DNA of 64,000 nucleotides from CAIWTU01 sp963815135 (GCA_963815135.1 CAWFFO010000011.1:496001-560000); one strand, 5' to 3'. Shown: positions 8,388 through 17,881, numbered from the stretch's first letter. Notes: a model not told the origin generated them from the sequence alone. Program-made: numbers and translations.

Positions 8388-9458
8388 ATGAGTATCGAAA
8401 TTCAAAATGTGAGCAAGAGATTCAACAGTTTCAATGCCCTTACGGACGTTAACCTGACGGTGCCTTCGGGGGAACTGGTGGCGCTGCTCGGCCCTTCCGG
8501 GTCCGGCAAGACTACCCTTCTGCGCATAATTGCCGGGCTCGAATCCCCCGATGAGGGATCGATCCGTTTCGATGGAGTTGATGCCACGGCACATGACGTC
8601 AAGAAAAGGCAGGTCGGGTTTGTCTTCCAGCACTACGCGCTTTTCCGCCATATGAGTGTTTTCGACAATGTCGCCTTCGGCCTGACGGTCAAACCGAAAA
8701 AACTGCGCCCGAGTAAAAGCGAAATCAGCGACAGGGTCCACGGGCTGCTCAAGCTGGTGCAGCTGGAGCAGCTGGCAAAACGCTTTCCCGCGCAGCTGTC
8801 AGGCGGACAGCGGCAGCGTGTGGCCCTGGCCCGAGCCCTTGCCGTTGAGCCCAAGGTGCTGCTCCTGGATGAGCCCTTCGGCGCCTTGGACGCCAAGGTG
8901 CGCCTGGAATTGAGGCGGTGGCTGCGGCGGCTCCACGACGAGATCCACTTAACCAGCGTATTCGTCACCCACGACCAGGAGGAGGCGCTCGAGGTGTCCG
9001 ACCGGATTGTGGTTATGAACCAGGGAAAGATTGAGCAGTCAGGGACTCCCGAGGAGGTTTACGAACATCCGGCCAACCCGTTTGTCTTCAACTTCCTCGG
9101 CAATGTCAATCTCTTTCATGGCAGGGTACATGCCGGGGAGGCTAAAATTGCCGACATGAACATCGATCTTCCCGAATTCCGGGAAGTGAACGACAGGGCT
9201 GCCGTTGCCTATGTCCGCCCTTACGATATCGAGATCAACCGCGTCCGGCGCAGTGAGGACGAGATCGAGGCGCGAATACTATATATCCAGGGTGCGGGGG
9301 CGGTTGCGCGGTTCGAGCTGGAGCGCCTCGACACCCTGGAAATAATCGACGCCGAGCTGACCAGGGAGAGATACAGGGAGCTGGGGCTTCGTGAAGGAGA
9401 AAATGTCTTTATCAAGCCGCGCAATTTAAGGGTGTTTGTTGATGATTACCAGATTTGA
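8388..9458 (+). CDS. cysA: Sulfate ABC transporter ATP-binding protein CysA
   Basis: A 356-residue ABC ATPase that powers sulfate import. Walker A is GPSGSGKTT, the Q-loop is in VGFVFQHYALF, the signature is LSGGQRQR, Walker B is VLLLDEPFGALD and the H-switch is in FVTHDQEEA. The last ~120 residues form a TOBE-like regulatory domain. The start chosen is ATG 8388 (MSIEIQNVSKRF); an upstream extension to 8322 is encoded by repeat-like sequence and has no ribosome site. Confidence 0.96.
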   Translation: MSIEIQNVSKRFNSFNALTDVNLTVPSGELVALLGPSGSGKTTLLRIIAGLESPDEGSIRFDGVDATAHDVKKRQVGFVFQHYALFRHMSVFDNVAFGLTVKPKKLRPSKSEISDRVHGLLKLVQLEQLAKRFPAQLSGGQRQRVALARALAVEPKVLLLDEPFGALDAKVRLELRRWLRRLHDEIHLTSVFVTHDQEEALEVSDRIVVMNQGKIEQSGTPEEVYEHPANPFVFNFLGNVNLFHGRVHAGEAKIADMNIDLPEFREVNDRAAVAYVRPYDIEINRVRRSEDEIEARILYIQGAGAVARFELERLDTLEIIDAELTRERYRELGLREGENVFIKPRNLRVFVDDYQI

Positions 9459-9889
9459 TGGACTCGCAAAACTTCATACAAGTCCATCAAACCTTGAATA
9501 GGACAAAAATTTTCAGGTATTCCACTACTTGATAAGGACAGGCGGCGTAACGGTATTGCTTTGCGGCCCACCGGGGTGTAGTCCTACACTAGCAGGCGGT
9601 AGATAATAGTTTACAAAATGTCCATAGATTTGTTTATTGGACCCTTGATGGATTGCTCCATCAATTTGAAAAGAGACAAATGCTAAGACCGGCGACCATG
9701 TATGCGTGGAGTCATCGACGTTTTGTACGACGGGAAGTAAAACCGTTTTGCCTACAAAATCTTTATTTACATCCTGAAAAAGCACATCTTTTGTTCCAGG
9801 ATCAATCCAGATGTTGTCGCCAAAATTAACAGGTGGTGAAGTTTTTGTACCGTACATCAAGCCCTCAATGTCAGGAACATTATCTGTAC

Positions 9890-10702
9890 CTAGCTTGAGT
9901 GATGTCCACTGACCTGTCTCACAGCTTGGGCCAATTGCTGGCCCAGGATACCGGAACGTCGCTTTTCCTTCAGGCGATAACTGTCGCCTCTGATTTGGAT
10001 GACATGAGCATGGTGAAGTAACCGGTCAAGCATTGCCGATGTCAAGGCCGTGTTACCACCAAAGGCCTGCTCCCACTCGCCGAAGCTCAGATTCGAAGTG
10101 AGAATTACGGAGCCTTCCTCATACCTCTTGGCGATCACCTGGAAGAACAGGTTTGCCTGCGTATCACTGAACGGGAGGTAGCCAATCTCGTCAATAATCA
10201 GGAGCCTCGGTCCCAGAACGCTCCGGCGCAGCACTTCCTTATAGCGTCCCTGCCGCTGGGCGCTCTCCAGCTGCAGCATGAGGTCGGCGGCAGAGATGAA
10301 GCGGACCTTTACCCCGCACTGTGTCGCCCGGTAGCCCAGGGCAATTGCCAGGTGGGTCTTGCCAGTGCCGCTGGGGCCCAGCAGAATAACGTTCTCCTTT
10401 CGCTCCAGAAATGCCATGGCGGCAAGATCAACGATGCGCTGTCTGGGAGCTCCACTAGCGAAGTCAAAGTCGTAATCTTCCAGCGTTTTGATCGCCGGAA
10501 ACCCGGCAAGCTTCGCCATCGTATGACGCGAGCGCCCTTGCCTGAGCTCGTTCTCCGCCTTGAGAACCTGTTCCAGATATTCGATGTAGGATGACTCCTG
10601 CTTTGCCGCCACATCGGCCAGATCGGCGTATACATTTGCCATCGCCTGAAATTTGAGGTCATCGCAAAGGGCAACGATCCGCTGGTGCTGTATGCCACTC
10701 AT
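9890..10702 (-). CDS. istB: IS21 transposition helper ATPase IstB
   Basis: An AAA+ ATPase that assembles on target DNA and stimulates the IstA transposase. Walker A GPSGTGKTHLA (about residues 108-118) and Walker B LLIIDEIGYLP are intact. The annotated stop at 9890 lies about 40 bp beyond the inferred left tip of the element (9933), so the last dozen residues are read out of interrupted tadG DNA. Starts at ATG 10702, overlapping the istA stop by 4 bp, which suggests translational coupling. Confidence 0.92.
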   Translation of the reverse strand: MSGIQHQRIVALCDDLKFQAMANVYADLADVAAKQESSYIEYLEQVLKAENELRQGRSRHTMAKLAGFPAIKTLEDYDFDFASGAPRQRIVDLAAMAFLERKENVILLGPSGTGKTHLAIALGYRATQCGVKVRFISAADLMLQLESAQRQGRYKEVLRRSVLGPRLLIIDEIGYLPFSDTQANLFFQVIAKRYEEGSVILTSNLSFGEWEQAFGGNTALTSAMLDRLLHHAHVIQIRGDSYRLKEKRRSGILGQQLAQAVRQVSGHHSS

Positions 10703-11817
10703 AGCCGTCCCTCCTGAAGCATCTGCTCATAGATGCCGGGAGATCGCTGGAGAGGAGTTGCCGGCCAGTAAACAGGGACGATGACTTCCGGCTTTGCCGG
10801 CTCAACCGGCAATCTCTGGGGCAGCGGCAACAGCGCCTGTCGCTCAACCTCCAACCGGTCGCATGGGCGTTCATTGGTTTCGCCGTGAATGCGGCAGTTG
10901 GCTACTTCGGCGAGCCACTTTCGGACCTCGATGTTTGCGGTTGCCGCATCGAGGGTAAGGCCTGCCTGTTTCAGGCGTGACAGCAAAGGGTAGTAAAAAC
11001 TGTAGCGGAGATAGCGGTTGAACCGCTCCACCTTTCCCTTGGTCTTGGCCCGATACGGCTTGCACAATCTCGGCATGAAACCGAAATGCTTTGCGACGTC
11101 CCACAGGCCGGGATGAAAGCGGTGTTTGCCTTCACCGAAGGCGTTTCGCTCCAGCACCACTGTCTTCATGTTGTCATAGAGCACTTCACGCGGCACACCG
11201 CCGAAGCGAGAGAATGCCTCTTCGTGACACTCGCGAAGGACATTGAAACTTTGGCTCGTCGTAAACATGACGAATGCGTCACGGCTAAAACCAAGGGTCG
11301 CGACAAAGGCGTACAGCGGATTTTTACCTTTACGCAGCTCGCACCAGTCGGCCTGCATCTGTTTGCCGGGTTCGGTCTCAAACCGCACAACAGGTTCAGG
11401 ATCTTTAGCCGGATGAAGCGTTGCTAGAAAAAGCCTGACCAGCCGTTCAGAGCCATCAAAGCCGAGGCTTCTAACCTCCCGTGTCAGCACGGTTGCCGGA
11501 AGGCGATGCGGTAGTGCTGCCTTTAATCGCTCTTCCAGGAAGTTCTTGAAAGGATCAAGCTTCCCCGGACGTTTTGCTCGTTCCTTGTATCTCGGTTCCG
11601 CCGATGTGCGCAGAAACTTCCTGATGGTGTTGCGTGAGAGCCCCGTGATCCGGTTGATCTCCCGGATGCTCTTTCCTTGTTTGTTGAGAATTCTAATTTC
11701 CATGCACTCTTCCTTTCCAATCATGCCGACCTCCTGGTCGGCTAGGATATAGGAAAAGTGGGTCAAATTTCAGTTTCCAAGGTGGGTCATTTTCACATTT
11801 CCGCTAACACCAGGGCC
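9928..11817 (-). mobile_element. IS21-family insertion sequence, about 1.88 kb, with 5-bp target duplication
   Basis: Contains istA and istB in the IS21 order with an ATGA overlap. Candidate 5-bp target duplications GGGCC (plus strand) lie at 9928-9932 and 11813-11817; the element proper is 9933-11812. The istA-proximal end has the repeated units GACCCACC/GACCCAC expected of IS21 transposase sites. The istB-proximal end lacks clear copies, and the termini show only an imperfect TGyTrGC match, so the exact left tip is less certain than the restored reading frame suggests. Confidence 0.85.
10699..11724 (-). CDS. istA: IS21 transposase IstA
   Basis: A 341-residue DDE transposase. The N-terminal helix-turn-helix (SIREINRITGLSRNTIRKFL) binds the element ends. 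Catalytic acidic residues lie in MQADWCELRKG, LYDNMKTVV and GKVERFNRYLR. The ATG at 11724 is chosen because AGGAGG lies just upstream on the minus strand. The protein seems full length, so the element may still be active. Confidence 0.93.
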   Translation of the reverse strand: MIGKEECMEIRILNKQGKSIREINRITGLSRNTIRKFLRTSAEPRYKERAKRPGKLDPFKNFLEERLKAALPHRLPATVLTREVRSLGFDGSERLVRLFLATLHPAKDPEPVVRFETEPGKQMQADWCELRKGKNPLYAFVATLGFSRDAFVMFTTSQSFNVLRECHEEAFSRFGGVPREVLYDNMKTVVLERNAFGEGKHRFHPGLWDVAKHFGFMPRLCKPYRAKTKGKVERFNRYLRYSFYYPLLSRLKQAGLTLDAATANIEVRKWLAEVANCRIHGETNERPCDRLEVERQALLPLPQRLPVEPAKPEVIVPVYWPATPLQRSPGIYEQMLQEGRL

Positions 11818-12589
11818 GTATGGACCATATATATATATTTCTGGAGGGAGCGTTGGAAGAGGATTTTGAGTAAAATAGGAGTCAACCATACACTTGGTTA
11901 GAGCCACAGGAAAGAGACCGATTCCAGAATCAGGATATCCTGTAGCCGCCACTGCAGAGGCACGTGCGGAAAACTCTGTCCATCCCAATACACGTGCAAA
12001 AAATGAAGACACGCCGGATTTTTTGAGCGTCACCTGCACTGCCGGAACATCTTGAATCAGGCATGATTCAGAGGGATTGCAACCTGCATCCGAAGTGCAC
12101 GCATTTCCGGAGCCTGAACATATCCCTTTAGGTATTGTTGTGTACGGTTGCATGCCGGAGGGAATTTGTTTAAGATTCCAGTAACCTACCTGGACGCTTT
12201 CAATGTCGGCATCAGCAAGAGTGGCGCCTGCTGCGTTGTTTTTTTTGATGAATGTGGTTGCAGCTGACTGCGCTGAAGTCCAGTCAGGGGTTATAGTGCT
12301 GGGGAGGGAGGAAGAATTCTTTGGATACAATACTCCAGTCCCGGCCAAAGCGCCGGCGTCTGCGGCATTCTGTAGCTGCCCTTTAACAAGGTACATATAT
12401 CCGAGGTCCACACCGAATCCGACGAAGGCAAGTAAAACAAAAATAGAGATAGCAATAAAAATGAGTGAAATCCCCTTCTCGTTTCTGATGCATTTCAAAG
12501 TTAATTTGTTCAATTTCATTTACTTGCCTCCGTTTCTTGGTATAAAGCCAAATAGTATGCAGACTCATTTTAACTTTGCAATTTTTTCT

Positions 12590-12605
12590 AGCATAATTAG
12601 TACCA
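12590..12605 (-). promoter_or_regulatory. Possible sigma-54 promoter of the IS-split tadG gene
   Basis: On the minus strand: TGGTAC-TAATT-ATGCT, with GG and GC separated by the required 10 bp. It is a weaker match than the other sigma-54 sites here. Three TGTAAA units (minus strand) lie upstream at 12694-12717; the nearest ends 89 bp before the -24 box. Confidence 0.4.
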
Positions 12606-12693
12606 ACAGACATTTATAATGTCTTATTACTTACTTGCGTGCAGGAGTAAGAACTTTGATAAGCATTTAGTGGAAAATTTATTTAGAAATAGA

Positions 12694-12717
12694 TTTACAC
12701 ATCTTTACATATTTACA
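12694..12717 (-). promoter_or_regulatory. TGTAAA repeat cluster, candidate activator site
   Basis: Three TTTACA units on the plus strand at 12694, 12704 and 12712 (TGTAAA on the minus strand), spaced 10 and 8 bp. Same unit as the clusters at 13328, 16515 and 19709, but with tighter spacing and further from the promoter. Confidence 0.35.
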
Positions 12718-12800
12718 ATCAGAACTTTAGAAAATCTCCATGTTTCAGTAACACTATGGTTTGAAAATATATCCACTCAATAATCCCTTCTTGTATTGCA

Positions 12801-12989
12801 CTAATCATATCTTAAAAAGTCAATTTTGAAAGTACCTGCATCCCGACATGACACTTCATCGACAAAATGCAATCGAAGTAAGCAAAAACCGTGTCCGCCC
12901 GGCAGTAATGATGCTAAGGTGGCTTCGTATGTCGATAAAATTGTTATTGTTTCCCCTAAAGCCCAGTTTTGTACATCAACGGTTCCCAA
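12801..12989 (-). pseudogene. Possible remnant of a decayed gene, unrecognised
   Basis: A 62-codon minus-strand frame reading ...GTVDVQNWALGETITILS... and ...FVDEVSCRDAGTFKIDFL has protein-like composition with a beta-rich look, but no ribosome site and no good start (a stop lies six codons upstream of the first TTG). I do not recognise the family. It may be the tail of a lost gene or chance. Confidence 0.2.
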
Positions 12990-13327
12990 TGCTTCAAATG
13001 TTAATTAATACATACTTGCAAGCGGTTTATGTTTGCAAATGTAAACGCGTAACGTTAATAAAAAATAATAAAAAAAATATAAATTTGACAGACATGTCAA
13101 ACGAGATATTATCTAATTAATAAGAATGGCCTTACGAAGTGGCTCCGATGTCCGGAAATAGCAAGTTGTGTTAAACGAGAGTATGCAAAAATAATGAGTA
13201 ACTTAAACAATTCCCAAACATCCTTTTCTCATATTAAGTATACTGCTCCACCCCTTCGCTCAAAATGCTCCGTACTTGAACATCTGCTGGACGGTTAACC
13301 ATGGTCAAAAGCAAAGCGTATGAAAAG

Positions 13328-13344
13328 TGTAAAGAATATGTAAA
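13328..13344 (+). promoter_or_regulatory. Direct TGTAAA repeats, candidate sigma-54 activator site for tadE operon
   Basis: TGTAAA at 13328-13333 and 13339-13344, start-to-start 11 bp (one helical turn). The end of the second unit is 73 bp before the -24 box at 13417. The same arrangement occurs before the beta-barrel and Flp genes. Confidence 0.6.
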
Positions 13345-13416
13345 TTTGATGTTAGCGGCCATGGGCGTGCGGTATCCGAAAATTTATAAATCACTGAATT
13401 AATGATTAATTACCTG

Positions 13417-13432
13417 TGGCATTGATTTTGCG
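13417..13432 (+). promoter_or_regulatory. Sigma-54 promoter of the tadE-tadE-VWA operon
   Basis: TGGCAT-N5-TTGCG: GG at 13418-13419 and GC at 13430-13431, separated by 10 bp as sigma-54 requires. It lies about 110 bp before the TadE start codon. Confidence 0.75.
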
Positions 13433-13542
13433 AATGAAAATACAAAAATACGAATTTGAATCATTAGAGGTGGTTTTTTATAAACCAGGGGTAAGTAAAA
13501 GCGAAGTGAGAGTGAACCGATTTGAAGAAATGGGGTCATGAA

Positions 13543-14040
13543 ATGCTGAAAAATAAAAAGGGACAAACAGTCGTGGAATTTGCGCTAGCCGTGCTGTTGC
13601 TGTTCGGCCTGTTATTCGCCATAATCGACCTCGGCATGTTGTTCTACGTGAATCTCACCATGCAGCACGCGGTTCGCACGGCCACCCGTTATGCTGTTAC
13701 CGGCAGAAGCGATTTGCCGGGAATGACCGATCTCGACCGACGGGATGCCTTGATACAGGTAATCAAGGACAATTCAATGGGCCTTTACAACAAGAACCTG
13801 CATAACCCGAAGGACCCGACCATCAGCGTTATCCATCCCAATCAGGTGACTTTCGGCAATTACTCCGGTACTCCGCAATCGGGTGAACCGGGAAATCCGG
13901 GCGATGTAATAGAGGTGAGCCTCACTTACACTTGGCCGCTGCTTACACCGGCTTTGAAACCCTTCTTCCCGGGTGGCCAATACACCTTCACCGTGAGATC
14001 GACCATGACGAACGAAAATTTTCCGGCCTCCGGAGGTTAA
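13543..14040 (+). CDS. tadE: TadE-like pseudopilin
   Basis: A 165-residue minor pilin of the Tad/Flp system. The N-terminus MLKNKKGQTVVEFALAV has the processing site (G followed by a Q-x-x-V-E-F start) and one hydrophobic helix (LLLFGLLFAIIDLGMLFYV), followed by the TadE motif AVRTATRYAVTG. Family members are cleaved by a TadV-type prepilin peptidase and help initiate or stabilise the pilus. ATG 13543 is preferred over an upstream TTG at 13522. It overlaps the ribosome site of the next TadE gene. Confidence 0.85.
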   Translation: MLKNKKGQTVVEFALAVLLLFGLLFAIIDLGMLFYVNLTMQHAVRTATRYAVTGRSDLPGMTDLDRRDALIQVIKDNSMGLYNKNLHNPKDPTISVIHPNQVTFGNYSGTPQSGEPGNPGDVIEVSLTYTWPLLTPALKPFFPGGQYTFTVRSTMTNENFPASGG

Positions 14041-14042
14041 TC

Positions 14043-14588
14043 ATGAAGCCTTTGGCATTTTCAAAATTAAATGACAAAAGAGGACAGGCGTTGGTTGAAT
14101 TAGCTCTTGTCTTGCCGCTGCTTGTCCTGATTTTACTCGGTTTGTTCGATTTTTCTCAGGCAATTCATGCCAAGAACATAATTGCGAACGTAAGCCGCGA
14201 AGGAGCAAATATGGCGTCACGCAGTGCATTGACGTCGCAGGACATAATGAATGCCGTGGCTTATACGGCTCGGCCACTGGATTTACAGAACAAGGGGATG
14301 ATATATATTTCCAAATTAGAAGGAGTCACTAACAGACCCCCCACGATTCAGACTCAAGATCCCTGGCAAAATACCGCGCTTAAAACAACAGGGAGGAGAG
14401 GTGGTGTTTCATATGATATCACAAGCAAACTGGGGGAAGCTGGTGATAGTGTTCAAAGCTTGTCTACCCTTGGACTGAAAGACGGGGAGACGGCATATGT
14501 CGTTGAAGTATTTTACAATTACCAGAGCGTTTTCAGTTTTAACTCCAGTAGACTTGCATCGCAATACTATTCCAGGGCAATATTTTAA
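14043..14588 (+). CDS. tadE: TadE-like pseudopilin, second copy
   Basis: 181 residues with the start KRGQALVELALVLPLLVLILLG, a prepilin-type G/Q cleavage site and a single helix, then IIANVSREGANMASR, the TadE consensus segment. ATG 14043 has GGAGG 10 bp upstream, inside the end of the preceding gene. The second half is polar and probably periplasmic. Together with the genes on either side it forms one operon behind the sigma-54 promoter at 13417. Confidence 0.85.
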   Translation: MKPLAFSKLNDKRGQALVELALVLPLLVLILLGLFDFSQAIHAKNIIANVSREGANMASRSALTSQDIMNAVAYTARPLDLQNKGMIYISKLEGVTNRPPTIQTQDPWQNTALKTTGRRGGVSYDITSKLGEAGDSVQSLSTLGLKDGETAYVVEVFYNYQSVFSFNSSRLASQYYSRAIF

Positions 14589-14609
14589 TCATCAGAGAGG
14601 TGAAGAGAA

Positions 14610-16052
14610 ATGAAAAGGCTCGCGGGAAGACATGAAGGCCAAGTATTAGTCATAGTTGCCATCGCCCTTGTTGTTCTCCTGGCAATGGTGGGTTTGGCCC
14701 TTGACGTAGGTATTGCTTACGGGGTTAAAGCCAAACTCTATGCCGCAGTTGATGCCGCGGCCATAGCGGCAGGCAGAGGGATAAAGCAGGGCGCGAGCGA
14801 TGATGTGCGCATACAGAATGCCCGTGATGAGGCCACCAGATTTTTTAACGCCAATTTCCCCGCAGGCGCCATGGGGGCGACCGTACCAGCCCCTCCGACC
14901 ATAAATGCTGTGCACAATACGGATGGTTCGTGGACCATTTCAGCAGATGAATCTGCTTTCTCGCCCACGTATTTCGCCAGGGTCCTCGGATGGAACAATT
15001 TCACGGTCAAAGCCTCGGCACAAACCACCGTCCGCGACCTGGACATGGTTTTGGTAATAGACAGTTCGGGCTCCCTCGCAGACCCTGACCCCAGTGATCC
15101 CTTGCACCCGGCGTTCGATCATGTTAAAGCAGCCGCTGTAAATTTTCTGAACAACTTTTCCTCCGGGGCAGGGGGTGACAGGATCGGGCTCGTAATGTTT
15201 GCTTCCGGAGCTACTGTCAGTGTCCCCATCGACAGGACTTCCACAAGAGGCTTCGACAAGACAGCCATGTTGAATATACTGCAAAATACGAGTTTTACGG
15301 CTTCTGGTTCCACGTCTTCCGGAGAGGCAATGAGGCTGGCAAAGCAGGAACTCGACGCAGTTCCGTCTCAATATCGTTCTGGTCTCAGGGTCATCGTTTT
15401 TTTCAGCGATGGTGCTCCAAATGACGTTGCTGTGACAATCGGTAACGGAGCCAATGCCTTCACTGGATCACTATATTCCGAAACACCTGACTCAGTAAAT
15501 TCTTTGTGTTCCGATAATAACGGGCATTCACATATCAGGCCCAACCGGACATGGTTTGTAAATATGCGTAACAATTCAAATAATGGGGGGAATGGTGATA
15601 CCCATGGCTGCAATATACAGCACCTGCCCAATCAGGATTGGTCTCAGACCGTGAACCTTGAGAGTTACGACGGTAAGCGAAACCTTGATTACGAAGGAAA
15701 CGGTAACAGCAAGAATTTGATAAACAACAGATGTAACGTTAACAAAGCGGCGAGGAACATGGTTGAGAACGTGGCCAACGCTGCTCGCAGCGGTTCCGGG
15801 AATACTGCGGCAACTGTATATACCCTTGGACTGGGAGATAGGTTGCGTACTTTGGAAATTGATCAGAGTTGGTGCGGATATGGAAATGAAGAATGGGGGG
15901 AGAATATACTGAAAAGACTCGCTAACACTTCTGATTCGGACACTCATAATGCGTCCCAGCCAACGGGAATGTATGTCTATGCGCAAAATGCAACCGATCT
16001 GGACAAAGCCTTCCAGACCATTGCCAACCAGATACTGCGCCTGACCAAGTAA
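14610..16052 (+). CDS. tadG: TadG-like protein with von Willebrand A domain
   Basis: 480 residues. The N-terminal TadG anchor (about residues 12-58) has a hydrophobic helix and the VKAKLYAAVDAAAIAAGRG motif. From residue 146 a von Willebrand A domain begins with LDMVLVIDSSGS; the MIDAS residues DSSGS are at 151-155, so a divalent metal and a surface ligand are likely. The rest is rich in Asn and Gly (about residues 280-370), suggesting a secreted adhesive part with long loops. VWA-bearing TadG proteins are known in adherence pili. A terminator follows at 16075. Confidence 0.88.
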   Translation: MKRLAGRHEGQVLVIVAIALVVLLAMVGLALDVGIAYGVKAKLYAAVDAAAIAAGRGIKQGASDDVRIQNARDEATRFFNANFPAGAMGATVPAPPTINAVHNTDGSWTISADESAFSPTYFARVLGWNNFTVKASAQTTVRDLDMVLVIDSSGSLADPDPSDPLHPAFDHVKAAAVNFLNNFSSGAGGDRIGLVMFASGATVSVPIDRTSTRGFDKTAMLNILQNTSFTASGSTSSGEAMRLAKQELDAVPSQYRSGLRVIVFFSDGAPNDVAVTIGNGANAFTGSLYSETPDSVNSLCSDNNGHSHIRPNRTWFVNMRNNSNNGGNGDTHGCNIQHLPNQDWSQTVNLESYDGKRNLDYEGNGNSKNLINNRCNVNKAARNMVENVANAARSGSGNTAATVYTLGLGDRLRTLEIDQSWCGYGNEEWGENILKRLANTSDSDTHNASQPTGMYVYAQNATDLDKAFQTIANQILRLTK

Positions 16053-16074
16053 TAAGTCATTATGCAAGAAATTG

Positions 16075-16115
16075 CGGGATGGTGACGCTGGGCGTTGTCA
16101 TCCCGTTTTGTTTTT
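16075..16115 (+). terminator. Rho-independent terminator after the VWA tadG gene
   Basis: CGGGATG at 16075-16081 pairs with CATCCCG at 16099-16105, with further internal pairing (ACGC/GCGT), followed by TTTTGTTTTT. Confidence 0.75.
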
Positions 16116-16514
16116 ATAAATCCGTACAAGCTATAGTGTAATGGTGTGTATATTTTGGCTAATGCCTAAACGCCATATTCTCATCCGTCCTCGGAGCAAT
16201 TCAGGATAGGAAATCTCCGCCATTTGATCCAATCCTTTATATTTGTCAATCCTTTCCACAATAGAATCTGTAAGACAGGCAGCCCTCTTTGCCTGTCTGC
16301 TCATGATTCCCGCTGCCGGTATAAACTCTCTTGAAGTTAGTCCCACCATCTCGCAATCAACGCGTCAACATCTCGACACATTTTCATTGATTGAAACTAA
16401 ATGATCGCATTTATACATGTGTAATTGCTTTCACTGACCGTAGTACGGTTCATCTGCTGTAATAATATAGTATATGCTAATAAGACATATTAAATATAAA
16501 GGAACTGTCAAAAG

Positions 16515-16532
16515 TGTAAGTACATATGTAAA
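16515..16532 (+). promoter_or_regulatory. Direct TGTAAG/TGTAAA repeat, candidate sigma-54 activator site for the beta-barrel gene
   Basis: TGTAAG at 16515-16520 and TGTAAA at 16527-16532, 12 bp apart. The second ends 72 bp before the -24 box at 16604, matching the geometry at 13328 and 19709. Confidence 0.55.
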
Positions 16533-16603
16533 TAAAACGAAACAGTATTGAAGCAAAAGTTCAGAAATAACTACAAGATACTGATAATATGGGAAAATAT
16601 AAT

Positions 16604-16619
16604 TGGTATAGAGTTTGCG
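16604..16619 (+). promoter_or_regulatory. Sigma-54-like promoter of the beta-barrel gene
   Basis: TGGTAT-N5-TTGCG: GG at 16605-16606 and GC at 16617-16618, 10 bp apart. The -24 box deviates at one base (TGGT for TGGC). A long leader of about 150 nt separates it from the start codon at 16782. Confidence 0.55.
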
Positions 16620-16781
16620 AAATGAAAAATAATAGATGCTTTACAGATATAAAATAAATCTGTGTATTAACAATAGATATTAACATTCTGTCATTGTATT
16701 AATAATATTTGTTAAAAAGAGATACTGTCTTAGTAAGAGCTGTGGATATTGACTGTGACATCATGAGTGAAGGAGTGAAAT

Positions 16782-17590
16782 ATGAAAATGAATTCATTCA
16801 CGCTGATGAAAGCCTTGGCGATACTTATATCAATCGCAGTTATAACTCTACTCGTACCGTTATCAGTTTCAGCGGGAGAGTTGAGCATCTACGGCAAAAG
16901 CGGCTATTTCTCGCTTACCGAAACAATCGATGGCCAGAGATACGTGCGTGAGGGCGGATTCCTCTCCGGGGGGGAGCATCTTATTCCTTGAAGTTTGCGC
17001 GATATCTTGCTGTTAAGGGGACCCTGGAGGGTTTTTACGGACAGCTTGACTATCAGGGGGTGAAGCTCGCGGATATGACCAGGATCGATACTGACACTGA
17101 GTACATCGGCACAAAGGAGGAGATCTCCCTTTCTGCGCGGATTCCTGTCGGTAGTTTCTCGATCGGGCCAATAGCTGGTTTTGGCCACAAATGGTTCGAC
17201 CGTTCCCGTTCCGATGAACTATGGTCTTATTTCTATGTAAAAGGCGGCGGTTATGCCGAATACAATGGAGACAGGTTCACGATATCCGTTGAAGCAGGTG
17301 TTATGAACCAGATTGACACCTCGGTAAATATAGATTGGTCCTCATTGGGGTATGGAAAAATTACATGTAAGCCGAAAGGAACAATCAACCCTTATGCGGA
17401 ACTCAGGGTCAAAAGCAGGAACTGGTTTGCTGCATTCTTTTACGAAGAGGCAAACTGGAACAGGTCCGACAATATCCCCATCACCACGGTTGTACCAAAC
17501 CCCAACGGGGCCGTGCTAGTCAATGGGCAGGCATTTCAGCCCGACACCCGTTCCAGCATCATAGGCCTGGAAATCGGATACGAATTCTAG
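16782..17590 (+). CDS. Outer-membrane beta-barrel protein, frameshifted as read
   Basis: 269 residues once the frame is joined. A signal peptide (about residues 1-31, ending VSVSAG) is followed by alternating hydrophobic/aromatic strands, and the protein ends LGLEIGYEF-like (GLEIGYEF) with a terminal phenylalanine, a typical signal for outer-membrane barrel assembly. The frame breaks in the G run at 16968-16974: upstream reads REGGFLSGG, downstream the -1 frame reads ASYSLKFARYLAVKG. The ATG at 16782 follows GGAGTG. Its sigma-54 promoter and position suggest it belongs to the pilus programme, perhaps as a surface anchor; the family is not recognised. Confidence 0.7.
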
Positions 17591-17720
17591 CCGGCGGTTT
17601 CACTCCGAAAAATATTTTCTCCGTCAAAATGCAAAGAAAAGGCGGAACCACAAAGGAAAAACTCACTAATACTGATCTTTCGTTTTCAGGAAAAAATCCA
17701 ACGAACCATCACCCTGGCAC

Positions 17721-17845
17721 GCATCCACCCCCTCACCCGGCGCAAGGCGCCACCCTCTCCCACAAGGGGCGAGGGGAAATGCAAATCCCTTCTCCCCTTG
17801 TGGGAGAAGGTGCCCCGAAAGGGGCGGATGAGGGGGGCTGGGTGA
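17721..17845. repeat. Long imperfect palindrome of the CCCTCTCCC/GGGAGAAGG type
   Basis: The left arm CTCTCCCACAAGGGG at about 17754-17769 and its inverse CCCCTTGTGGGAGA at about 17794-17807 are flanked by CACCCCCTCA / TGAGGGGGG outer arms. Related elements occur at 27402-27512 and 45891-45980. It probably forms a strong hairpin at the 3' end of the beta-barrel transcript. Confidence 0.7.
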
Positions 17846-17881
17846 AGATTAGTGCTTCAGGAAAGAAAAAGCTTTCCAGCC

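Larger units (their letters stand above)
9525..12519 (-). pseudogene. TadG-like pseudopilin-associated protein split by an IS21 element
   Basis: The N-terminal part (12519 to 11813) starts MKLNKLTLKCIRNEKGIS, has a long hydrophobic segment and the TadG-type LGYMYLVKGQLQNAADAGALAG motif. The C-terminal part (9927 to 9525) reads SCETGQWTSLKLGTDNVP and ends TPPVLIK. The insertion lies between two GGCCC copies (minus strand). Joining 12519-11813 to 9927-9525 gives one uninterrupted 1110-nt frame (369 residues, ...YGPSCETGQWTS...), exactly the length of the paralogue at 23652-24761. The start has a strong GGAGG. The intact protein would be a membrane-anchored Tad component or adhesin. Confidence 0.85.
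12606..13416. other. AT-rich divergent intergenic region between the split tadG gene and tadE
   Basis: About 0.8 kb with no convincing gene. It holds the two TGTAAA clusters, a short minus-strand open frame at 12801-12989 listed separately, and AT-rich runs near 13050-13110. Confidence 0.5.

Noticed and set aside
16131..16349. A 72-codon minus-strand frame in the gap before the beta-barrel gene
   Set aside because: No ribosome site and no recognised domain. The translation looks partly protein-like, so a decayed gene remnant is possible, but I cannot support it.
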